Shown piece by piece: positions 36,301 through 48,300 of a stretch of DNA of 64,000 bases. The position numbers and the translations under genes are program-made. This DNA comes from Holothuria scabra (lineage: Eukaryota; Echinodermata; Holothuroidea; Aspidochirotida; Holothuriidae). Each line of letters starts with the position of its first letter. Position 1 is the stretch's first letter. A model generated the notes under the pieces. That model was not told the origin of the DNA and did not search any database. It worked only from the letters and a program-made list of their open reading frames with translations. The stretch is from positions 15,704,001 through 15,768,000 of the forward strand of contig CM074184.1 of NCBI GenBank assembly GCA_037179385.1. Direction: 5' to 3'.

Positions 36301-39300
36301 CACCTTTGGTCGAAACAAACACTTTACTTTCTTCCACCCATTTCCTAACATTTTTCAGTGTTGGGTCTCGTGTCTGGGTTTGCATGATTTCTTCCTTTGT
36401 GGCTAAGTCAGATTCCGCCACCCTCAATGGTTTTAAAGGATTACCTTTCTTCAGTTTTTGACTTCTAGTCTCTACCATTGACACTTCTGTACTGTCCTTG
36501 TTACGCTTTTCATCCCAAAGAGAGTCCAACTCCCAAGGATCTCTTGCATGCGGTACATTACCTATTGTAACATCATAGAGGGGGTTATCTATACAAACTG
36601 CCCTTACTGTACCAAGAAAGTATGGAGAATCTATCTCAACTATAGCTATGGGTACAGGAATAGTATGACTATCGTGCAACACACATTCTCCCATCTCTCC
36701 TGTGAGATTTTCCTGACTGACTAGAGCACGTTTCACCACTATAGTATTGCACCCAGTATCTCGCAATACTTTAACTGGTTTCCCATTCAAATACCCGTGA
36801 CTAATTGGCATCTCTCTCTTACTTTGATCATGTGTTTTACTGATCCGAACCACCTGATTACTACCTGCTACTTGAAATGCAACTTTTCCAAAATCATTAC
36901 TAAAAAGCTCTTTCTTTGCTAGTTTCCATACACGCACTAACGCCCTTTGCAGAGCCTTCACCTGCGGGTTTTTCTGTTTGGTCGGTTTCACCTTTCTCAC
37001 CAACAGTCAAAGATGATACTTTTTTCTCACGACCAGAAGGAGGTCGAAATCTTTGAAAGCAATCTCTGGCTAGATGCCCCTTTTTCCCACAGACATAACA
37101 AAATTTACTAGCCATATTCTGCAACGGCTTGGATGTACCTTGCCCTTGTTCAGGTTTTTCATTACGCCCTTTCCCTTTCGACTTTACTTCAGGGTTTCTA
37201 TCATGTGCGCTAGTATACTTATCAGCTAACGCCGTGAGTTCGGATAAATTTTTAGGCCGTCTCTCTCTTATAAAAACCGCCAAGTCTTTATCGCACACGG
37301 ACACGACTTGTTCCCGCAAAATTAAATCGGCCAGATCCTCATACACTTTCTTTAGCTTTGCAGTTTCTACCCAACGGTCTATATAGCCTTTCAATCTTTC
37401 ACCAAATTGAGAATAACTTTCACCCGTTTCGGGTTTTGATTGGCGCAACTTTTTTCTATACCCCTCTTCGTTCAGGTTGTATCTTTCTAGTAGTGCTAAT
37501 TTCAACGTTGCATAATCCTGTGCCTGTACTGCAGATAACCGTGAGTATACCTCCAAGGCTTTCCCAGTTAAAAGTGCTCCCAGACTTACAGCCCAATCAT
37601 CACTTGACCATTCTGCTAATTTTGCAAACCTTTCAAACCTTTCTATGTAAGAACCCAAATCATCTTTACCATCCTCAAATACTTGTAACTGAGGCCTTTT
37701 AACCTTCGGCTTCAAGTAGTTCATCATGGGAGCTTGACCATCTGAGGTTACTTTACTCTCTGCTAACCGCACTTCTTGCTCCTTTAAATACATTTGGTAC
37801 TCCCTTTCCTTTTGCCTCTCCTCCCTCTCAGCATTAAGCCGTTTAGTTTCCTCCTCAGCCCTATTCCTAGCAAACTCGATTAGGTCTTTCCCTTCTACCC
37901 CCAGTTCCTTACCTACTTCAATAAACTGTTCAAATTTGCTAGCCATTTGCTCAAATGCAATCACACACGTTACTAAACAAATGATACGAATTAACATTTC
38001 TTATACTTGAAAGATGGCGTAGTAAATTCTCAGTTTTGGTGGCTGTTACCTGGTTACTTCTCTTACTTTACGGATACCCACCCAAGGCTTTTCAAAAAAT
38101 AGTCCTGGCAGGGTCGCCAAAAATGTCACAAAGCAAAAGCTTGCCGCGCAGGCAAGTGAAAACCCTTGCGACTTTGGGTAGATTAGTAGGTTCAAGATTT
38201 TTGTTTCGCAAGACAGCTCACCAGTAACTGAGATACTACACAAAACACGTGTTGAAAGTTATGTACATATATTACATTAAAGTATTACGTTACATTATTT
38301 CTTTCGTCGTCATAAGTTCTATTTCCTTCTCTCTCACATTTAATTTGCATCACATCTTGTTGCTGGAACTTAAGTATACGTTAACATAGTGTCCCGACAT
38401 AGATTCTTAGAGCTGTAATAAACCCGGAAGCAGTAGTCTTGTACCGCCCTGGTAGTAGGCCGAGATATCTGGTACCAGTGTTCAGTTTGACAAGCCTGGG
38501 GGTTAACTGTCTAGGAGGCGTCTAACCGGAAACCGTCAGAACGATATCCACCCGGTCCCACCTGAGGGGTCGGCAACCCCAACCAAAAATCCAAGTCTCC
38601 TCAGCGGACTTGGATCACATGACATTCAGGATTATAGTGTACAGCCTGGTGAAGAGTAGCGTTATACACTAAGTACGTCGATTTAAAAGTACTAGTACAC
38701 CCTCGGCGATGTCTAATAATTTACATATCATCCTCTGCGATGTATGTTTTCCCAAAGAGATCCCTATAGCATCCTCGGCGATGTGTAGGAAACTTCCACA
38801 AAAACGGCATACTACGTGGATACAGACTACTACTTCATGACTTCTCTCTCTCTGGGGTGTTAACCTGAAGTGCCCTACCACTCCCTGTTATTTCCATTCG
38901 CCTATACATCGAGCGATCAATCATCCCGGGGCTTAACATCCCTGAATACCTTCGCACAATGCCTTCCAACACTTAAGCATTCCGTTCCTTCTTAAATGAA
39001 GGCTTAAACTCTCGGTGACCCTTCAACACAATACGAAGTCACCTGTAGAGACGTGCGGACGGATTATTACAAAAAGGACATTTTATTCGCACGTGACAAA
39101 CTGAAGCTCTTTTAAGGGAAAATATAGTCACCTAAACTTTAAGTAGTGCCGTAGTCTATCCTATGTCATGAATGGCTCTTGAGAATCATGATAATATTTT
39201 CATCTCTGAGTCGTGAACTTAATGACAAAATATTCATTGCTACAAATTTCCTATGCAGGCTTTGACAAATCCCCTGCCCAACAGCCCAGGACAAGTAAAA

Positions 39301-42300
39301 AATCACTCGGGCAACTACCGTGCTCATTGTTTCAGCCTGCTGGGCAAGTACCCCTAGCCTTAAATTTTTGAGTTGTGCAAAATGGCATTTATACATTTAC
39401 ACTTTAAAAATTATATGTCCTCAATGTATTTGAATTGGACAAGTAGATATTTATGCAGGCAAGTAGATTGATAAAACAGCTAGCCTGTCAGACAAGTACG
39501 AAAGAAAAAATTTGTCAGAGCCTGTCCTATGCAACATTTACATCCTGAAACACTGAAAGCTACTTTTAAAAGAAATAACAATAAATTGGAAAGAATTAGC
39601 TGTTGTTTCAAAAGTAAGTTTAGAGCAACTGCTCTTGTTCATTAAGGAATATTTTATGCTATTTTATTTTGTGAACAAAAGATTCAAGTAATAGTGTACT
39701 GTACTGTATATTTTGAAAACATTCCTGCACCCAACATCAAACATGTTTGTAAATATACTATAATGGCTATTTCATATGCTCAAAAATTGTTGCACAAAAC
39801 AAAAATGAAAAATTTCAATTTCCTGAGCAATACTGAGCAAAGAAATTACCTTACTTTAAAATACAGCTGTTGAGAGTCAGTTTAATTGAATGACTTGGCA
39901 ATTGCATACTGATATGAAGAACTTTTTGTTAGGCACCTGATCCCACAGGGTTGTCAAAAATAGGAACAGTGGCTACTTCCTGTCATTGACCCTACCTCCA
40001 AATAAGATATATTTAACATAAACAGAATTTGTGCAGGGAAAAGGAGAAGGAGATGGGGCATTTCTAGAATTTACAGATAAGATTTGGATATATAAAAAAG
40101 ACTAACAAGAGGAACAAAAAAGTAGAAACAATGTTCTGTTGAAATAAAATTGTTCATTGGTTTTCAATGCTAATCTTTACCTTTGTGTGTGTCCAGCTGT
40201 ATACTTCTATCCAATTCTCTCCCTTTACTGTTCATTCACCACACATATAAGGAACTAGAGCAGCAATGCTGCAGAATCTCAATACTTTGTGAATGTTTAA
40301 TAAGGAGACAAAGTTTCCATATTGTTGCTGATGATATTTGATGTGAATACAGTCCTCCTTTGGTGCTTTGCACTAAAAAATTATGCATCTAATATCCTGA
40401 TTTATTTCATGCTCAAATATGATCAAATGCATTGAGAACAATTTTTACAATAATACTGTAACACTAAGTGATGTTCATAATCTTTGTGCACCATACTGAA
40501 ACTAAGTACAGCAGACATAAGCTGTTTTCCTGCTGCATTGAACACTATTTTCTCTCAAATTACCCTCCCTAATGTTATTTTTACAGTCTCATTCAAATAT
40601 TGTGGTATTTCACAATTTCTGAAGGAGTGAGAGCCAATTCTTAGCTGATATCTTGACTGTTTTCATTGTTACACTGATATAACAAGTGGTGAAAACATCA
40701 CCCATGCATTATGTTACAGATCCTCAAATTCACTCCAATAAACTCTTAAGGGGTTAATTTTTTCATCGCAACATAGAGGCACTTTGATCATACCTCCTGG
40801 ACATATTTTGTTCACTACACTATAACTCGATAAATTGTAAATAAGCTTATTCATCTCAAGATAACTACAGTACTACCCAAATACCTGCTTACAAAACCTT
40901 TATTTATGAACAGACTAAGCAAGATTATCTTACAGTTACTTCATGTTTGATTTAGCAGAGGTGTGACACCAAGCCTCTAAACATTCTCAGTCAGTAGGTA
41001 TCTATGACTAGCAACCAAAGTGCTGTGTGCAAGGAAATGACAGCTTTCTTGAAGTTTCCATGACAAATGAAGAGTTTTACCATGAAATTTGCCAAAATAA
41101 CCTAGCCACACTAAACAACCATCACTTTTTAAGAGCAAATGCAAAGTATAGCAGTTGCTTTATGGACTTGTTACTGTACAGTGTTTTCTATCTGTACCTT
41201 GTTGGTTTTGTTACTTTGTAAGTGTTTGTAAATTAAAAGGCGTTAACCATAAAAGCAGATAATTTATTTACGGATGTTTCTGGTTTTATTACATATTGAG
41301 GCATATTACTTGAGGGATATTTCAATTACATGGTTCTTGGAACGACTGCATGGGGTTCTCAGAAGCCCTTTCCATAGTTTTTGTCATCTACCGTTCTTTA
41401 TGACATGGTCGTTACTGTTCTTTTCTTACAGTTAACAAAACATCCGAGCAACCTGTTGACTTAAAAGTTTAGGCGTTGTTTTAAAAAACATTGAATGGCA
41501 GATTTCCTTCCATAATGAAGCAACGTATAACTGTAACAAGAGTGACAAACTAAAGTTGCATTTTATTTTGTTTAGAACTGAAGAACGTCACAGAGGGTTA
41601 AGAATAGAGAACGGATAAGAACACGTAGTCTCCTGGATGCGAAAATTGAGCAATATTAACAGCGTAGTTTTCTTCTGACCTAGACGTTTCAACTGAAACA
41701 TGAATCGCCCTTACGAATAGGCGCTTGCTTTGCCTGTGACCACATGATCAGCCGAACAACATATGATACAGTTGATGATATCAATTGCTACAGTGGCTGG
41801 AAAAAGTCATTTCAAGATTTTGATGTGTTTCAGTTGAACTGCTTAACCACATCTAAACAACTTAGTTAACATCAACCCATGTTTTTTGTTCTGCATTTTG
41901 TAAACATTCTCACATTAGATGTTTTTCATTTGTGGCTGAGAACACTTGGGAGTTAAAAAGTACTAAAATTGTCATTCCTGAGGAAATTTTGATATTTTGA
42001 ACTTCTAATAATAATTGAAATTCTGACAGTTTTGGCCACAGACGGGAATTATTAATAAAATAATTCTTCTGCAATCTAAACCTGTCTATTTTCTTGATCT
42101 AGAAGATATTATCATCCACTACTTGTTTATTCAGTCAATTTTCACATCATTATAAACGTATTTATAACTCACATATGCTATATACATTTTCTAAAACTCA
42201 AGCTTGTATCGTAAACATTTCTTTTTCCCTCACCTCCCATCACTAATGTTTCACCTGTATAAATTTTCAACCCTGATATATTTTTCTGAAAAATATAAAA

Positions 42301-45300
42301 AACATAAAAAATTCACGTGTTTGGTCTAACGTAGAGCATCCCCCTAACACGCAGAAGGCCTGGGTTTGATTCCCAGGTCAAGTCATACCAAAGAATCTAA
42401 AAATGGAACCTTCTGCCGCCTGGGAGTTGCTAAGTTTAGCAACTTTTTGTTAATATCACTAGAACTGGTAAAGACCGCCCCCATTCCCGATGAATGCCTT
42501 GCATTCTGTTCTAATTAGAAAAAAGGTAATGTCTTCTGCCCCCAGACCAAAGAGCCTGCTCTCAAATTCTCAAAGACATTGACCACTGATCAAGTCACAT
42601 TCCCTTGCTCTTAAGAAATTTTATCCACTGGCTAGTGTGACAATATCTCAATTCATGTTCTGTACTGAGATAAAACTTGTGGTAAGTTACTAAGTTACTC
42701 AAATGTGATACAAAAATACCAAAATACATTCATCTTTTTTCACACACACACTTACAAACAACAGACAACTATTTTTGCTCAAGATGTATCAAACGAAAAC
42801 TATAATGCATTTGTTTCTAACTTATACTTCCAGTAGGCAATTTTAACATATGTCTGTCCAAGATGAGCAGAATAAGTGATGGACAACCAAAGATTGCAAA
42901 AGCCTGTTCTTGAGGTTGTCCATCAGACTTCCAAATATTCAGCCATGTAATTCTGTCAGGGCAGGGAGGAGGGAAGAATACTTAGGGGAGGGTCACTTTT
43001 CTAACCAGCCAGTATGGGCAGGTGGGCAAAGGAAATACAGAAATAACTGTCAGTTAGATAAAAGACTCTGCCCTTATGTGGTATGTATTTGCTTCTCAAA
43101 GCATGAAAAACCATTTTCAAAACTGAGGACGTAAGGTCTTTTTAACAACTGTAACAAAATTGACACCGCTCTGATCTACCTGAATATCTTGTCCTAAATT
43201 AAGCTCTGTTTGTTGTCTGGACCATGTGATAACTCCTTCCACTTTCTGTGAAGTAACATCTACCTTACAAGTCAAGTCTTGAAGCCTCTTCAGAATAAGA
43301 TGTCCCCAGCCTTCTTGAAGGAGGGACTGATCCACAGATGAAGTCAAGCGCTAACAAAAGAAAGAATATAGCCATCATAATATGAAAGGATTTGGATTAA
43401 TAGTTTGGTATTATCAAACAGAATAATTGATATTTTTCCCATATTGGATCATTTTGAAGGTGGTGGGGTTGAAGTGTGGGCTATGCAGGCTGAGGATTGT
43501 TACAAAAATAAAGCCATGGTCAATTAGAAAAAAGGGTACCTCCATCTAAAGACAAAACAAATTTTCATGACTTTTCCATGACTATTTCATGACCCTAAAA
43601 TGACTTCTACAAATTATATCTAAGATTTTAAAGTAAACTTTGATGGTGAGACAATTGTGAAAAAAAATGAGTAAATTTCTTTACTTGTTAAAATTTAATG
43701 GACAGATCTGGGCTACATTTCATGACTTTTCCCAGGACTTCTGTCATTTTTACAATACTCCATGACTTTTCCAGGCCTTGAAAATGAAAACACAATGAAA
43801 TCAAAGCAGATTCATGACTTCTCCAGGCTGTGTGCAAACTGAATGATGACATTTGAAGTGATGAAACCTTTCAATCAAGGTTTGAGGGTTGTTTCATGGC
43901 CAGGTGAAAGAGTGATGGGTGTTTCATCCAAGAGCAATCTACAGTTTGTCCATCTGAGTTTGCCTTTTTAAAAAATCAAATTTAATCTTAAACTTTAAGT
44001 TGTAATTCATATATTAAGCCAAAGGATTCTCACAAATTTGTGGCTACTTGACATCTTAAACCTGCTCTTCAAGGCATGGAACCAACCACCACGTAAACAT
44101 CAGTTGATGGAATACATCCAAACTTTTAAAGTAAACAAGCTGTTGTTAAAATTAACTTATCTTTGTTAAAATTTGATTTATAAAGCTGACTTAAACACCA
44201 ATGGCCCCATGGCCTAGATATTTGCCTTAGACAGAAGGATCATGTAACTCCAGTGCAATTTTCCACAATATGCCCCCAAGTTGTAATATTTTATGTTGAC
44301 AAATTCTGCACATGGAAAATTGGAGTGTGGAAAAAGTTACTGACCATGATGTGTTGCACTTTGATTTTTCCCTTCAACCAAAGGCCTCTCAAATACAATA
44401 TATTGAGAGAGGAACAATTTTGTGACCTACTGCAGGGCAACTGGTACAGCATATGAAAGTACTGTGCTCAACTTGACTGCAACTCACCATACACTTTGAC
44501 TGTACATCACTTGCATTACTTTAGAATATCACAAACTTAAAAGAACTGTGATTTTTCTAAAAAGGAGAAAAAGTCAACAAGTTCTCTACTCATATGCTTC
44601 CTATGGGAGAAACGGAAAAACTACAAAAAGGATGTATTAGGTTTTAGTTTCCATTTATTATAAAATTTATAAAAGCACCCCAGATGAACTTTACCTTCAT
44701 GCATTCCTCTGGCCTCAATGCTTTATGAGCTTCGCGCAATGCCTGTAAAGAGATCAAGTTGAAATTTTACAGATTTACCAAAACAGGTCATTTATAGTAC
44801 AATCACACAATCTATTGGTACAAACATTCTTACTTCAAGTTGTGATGCATGATGGAAGACATTTCAATTTGGCAGGTACTTGTCAATCTCATACAATACA
44901 CCTTTTGTGTTAAATCTTATTTTAACAGAATTGTCTTGCTTAATTACATCTATTACCTCAATATGAGGTGGTGCATGACCGTAACTCTTACCATTATGGC
45001 ACTTTTGAGGGCAGGCTGCATTTTTGAAATATTTTGAGGGGAAGAGCAGTCATCTTAAACTTCTTTTGAAGCAATAGCTAAATCTCACAATTTTGCATAT
45101 AATTTTTCTTCTATATAGCTTTCATAATATTGTAGGAATCCAATATTGTACATTCAAGGTAAATGAAGCAGTAACTCTAGTAAATTTCACGTTTCACGGA
45201 TGACTGCCTTTCCCCTTAAAGCCATGCAGGTACAGCTAAAGTACAAATTTTCCAATTGCTAAATACTGTACCTTTTCTAGTCAACCAACACTATTTATTA

Positions 45301-48300
45301 GAGCTGAGGCCAAAACATGATAAAAATGCATTCTTTTGTTTTAGGAAATTGAATATTTAATTGGAAAGTCCCCTCAGAACAGATACCTTGCCTTCAGTAC
45401 AGTAAGATATGGGTTAGTAGTACTTAGTACAGATATATTAATACATCACAGGACTGATACATTCACATTGGGTGTAAGTGATTTTCAGCACTAGAATCAG
45501 AATCTTGGTGTCAATTTAATTCTTGGAATATTTGTAATCCCTGCCACAATTACTTTAAACCAGAAAGCCAAAAGGCTAAGTGATTCCTTGCCACTGAAAT
45601 TTAAGCCTATCTTTTTTTTGTCAAATTGACAGTGCTCCGTAATGTTTTTCAAAGTGACAGTGCTCCCTAATGCACCCACAAAGTATACATGCAAGGCATC
45701 AATGCTTTCTACAAGAACTGGGGTTCTGCTCATGATATCACATCCACAAGTGTGAAATTTTGCAGTATCCAAGACTCCAACCATGGGAAATTTGTGTAAA
45801 TATGATATTGAGTCTTTGACCCCTAGTGAACCAAAGTGACATCTGACGCCCACCAAAAACTATAGGGATCATTTATTCACCATGCATCATCTACATGTCA
45901 AGTATGAGAACACTACAAGTTACCTTTCTTGCAATACTATGCAAGCAAGTTTGTCAGACTTTGACACTGCTGACCCTAAATGACCTCTGACCTTCACGAA
46001 AATCACCTGGGATTACCATTCCAACCCACACACTAAAGGTGGGCTTACTCACATGCATTTTTCTTGGATACCGTGATTACTAGGTTTTGATGTCTTGACC
46101 TCTCATGACCCCAAATGTCCTTAGACTGCCAGGAAAATCAATGCAGAACATCTAATTAATACAACCAACCCACACACCCAAAAATGAGCAGAGTCACTTG
46201 CACTGAAATATCAAGTTTACAAGGTTTTGACCTTTTGACCCCTCATGAACCTAAATGACCTTTGACCTCCACCAAAAACAATAGGTATCATCTACTCAAT
46301 ATGGCCAACACACACACCAAATATGAGATTAGTCACACTTGCCTTTCTTGAGATACTGTGTTTACAACAGTTTCTACGTAATTTACCATTTGACCTCTTG
46401 TGACCCCAAATGACCTCTGACCTTCACAAAATTGATAGGGATCATCTACTCAATATGACCAACCCACAAACCAAATGAGAACAGTCATATGTACCATTCT
46501 TGAGATATCCTGTTTACCATGTTTTAACCTTTTGGCCTCTCATGACCCCAAATGACCTTTGACCTCCACCAAAAACAATAGCGATCATCTACTCAATATG
46601 GCCAACCCACACACCAAATATGAGATCAGTCACCCTCACACACACACACATGACATCACCATTGCACAGATTCCTTTTGCTGACACAAGGAATCAACAAA
46701 AGAATACAAATGAACTGTTCGCACAATCTTAGCAAAGAAATAAAGACTGAGCTTGAGTTGATACTCTATGAACAGTACACGATCATGAGATATACCATCA
46801 TTGGTTTTGGAAATTAGAGTCATTAGATTGGTAAAGAGATATACCCCACTTAAATACTGCATGCAGTACAAAAGTGAGGTTTCAACATCACAACTTTAAC
46901 CACCTTTGATCCAGCATACAGTTTCCCAAATCATTGATCATCACACTAACACATAGCTTACAATGTCAGAATCACATTGTTGAAATGTCCAACTACTAGA
47001 ATCAAAGACTCATCTTTAACTTTCCATTAAATCAATCAAAAAGTACGGTTCATGCAATCATGATTAAATACACAATGAAGCATTTTTCTCTACATAAATA
47101 CCTTTCTCTGCTCCAGTTCTCTTTCTTTTTCTTTCTTCTTCTCTTCTCTCTTTTGGTCTCTTATTTTCTTCTCTTTTTCCTTTGCTGTTCGCCTCTCCTG
47201 ATTAGAGTAATAAAGAAGAAAAAAAAAATTAAGACTACAGTACATACAAACTGGGATACAGTGTGACCTGAAAACAATTAACTTGCCACTTTGAGTAAAA
47301 TATGACACATATCAAAATATGACAGGAAGCTTCCTAGGAACAATAGCAGAGAGAAATGACAACACCAAATCTGGTTGTGACAAGATGAAATAATTTTCTA
47401 ACAAATATGAAAACAAATGTTAAAGGTAATCAACAGGCAACCTGTATTAACTACATTACAAACTTCACAGTAAAAAAGTTTCCTGGAACCACATTTTTAT
47501 TTAATGAAAAAAGCTTCATACAGAACATGTATGTTTGCCTTTTGAGGGTTTTAGCTTTCATTTCTATCAAGCAAAGGGTTTCTACACTACACCAAAATTT
47601 TCTAAGATGTTACGCTGCAGCCAACAGAGGCGGCAGCGGTCTCCCGGCCACATCTCTGTAGTTAAAATCAACGATGCAAATCGTGACTGAATATAACGGT
47701 ACCAGCCGGCTGCACATACTAGTGAGGTGTTGCTAAGGTTGTCTATTGTTGTGACTGCTTCCCAGCGGCTGCGGCGGCCTAGCTTGCAGCCCGCGGGGAG
47801 GCCAAGTTTTGACAAGAAGCCTAAGACAACAGTAACGACCTTGTTGTCCTGCCACTGTGAGCACAACCAAGAAAAGGATTGACTATTCATTCATACTTAG
47901 AAATAATCCTCAACTTCTATTGGTTGCTTTTGAACAGGTGACTGTGCATTTTCCCCAGAATAAATGCTCGGTAATGGATAAATGCACCCTATTAAGATTA
48001 ATCCGTTTTACTTGGGGGATTGTGTTGTTTAGACATGAACTTTACAATCATTATTCCATTTCTTTGTCACCTTTTAAAGGGAAATATTTCATTTGTTTTG
48101 CAAGAAAAAATTCATCTTTTTTTTTTTAACTACTATAATATTTATTGACTAGATTACCAAAAATAAGGCAGTATGGTAGCATTCTTTTCAAGAAACAAGT
48201 TTCTCACAGATAGATATTCAGTTGTTTATTGCTCAAGAATAAATTGTTCACCCAAACTTTCAACATTTGAAATGATGCAATGTCCATGGCTCTTCTTGCA

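Larger units (their letters stand above)
32334..39098 (-). mobile_element. Gmr1-like Ty3/gypsy LTR retrotransposon
   Basis: A 6765 bp element flanked by the 5 bp duplication AACTG (32329-32333 and 39099-39103). Long terminal repeats are 978 and 975 bp with TG...CA ends. Its products act in a cytoplasmic particle (Gag), in reverse transcription and in chromosomal integration. Domain order on the - strand is Gag with CCHC knuckle, protease, integrase zinc finger, integrase core, integrase C-terminal module, reverse transcriptase, RNase H. Having integrase before reverse transcriptase is like Ty1/copia although the RT is Ty3/gypsy, which defines Gmr1-like elements. No env-like frame is present. 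It lies in EME1 intron 5, in the sense of the gene. The integrase region is frameshifted, so the copy is probably not autonomous as read. Confidence 0.92.
39104..43179. other. EME1 intron 5, part upstream of the LTR element
   Basis: Holds the hAT-like element at 39257, a partial family A copy at 39555 and a tRNA-like SINE at 42318. No further coding exon was seen; the frame at 41027-41221 has no motif. Confidence 0.55.

Noticed and set aside
42318..42390. Functional tRNA-Val gene
   Set aside because: The B box and T arm are good, but the acceptor stem does not pair and a SINE-like body follows.
47582..47890. GC-rich - strand frame as an EME1 exon
   Set aside because: Exons 2 and 3 of EME1 join directly in phase (QQAL-ERRT), leaving no gap; the frame has no motif and its high GC differs from all EME1 exons.
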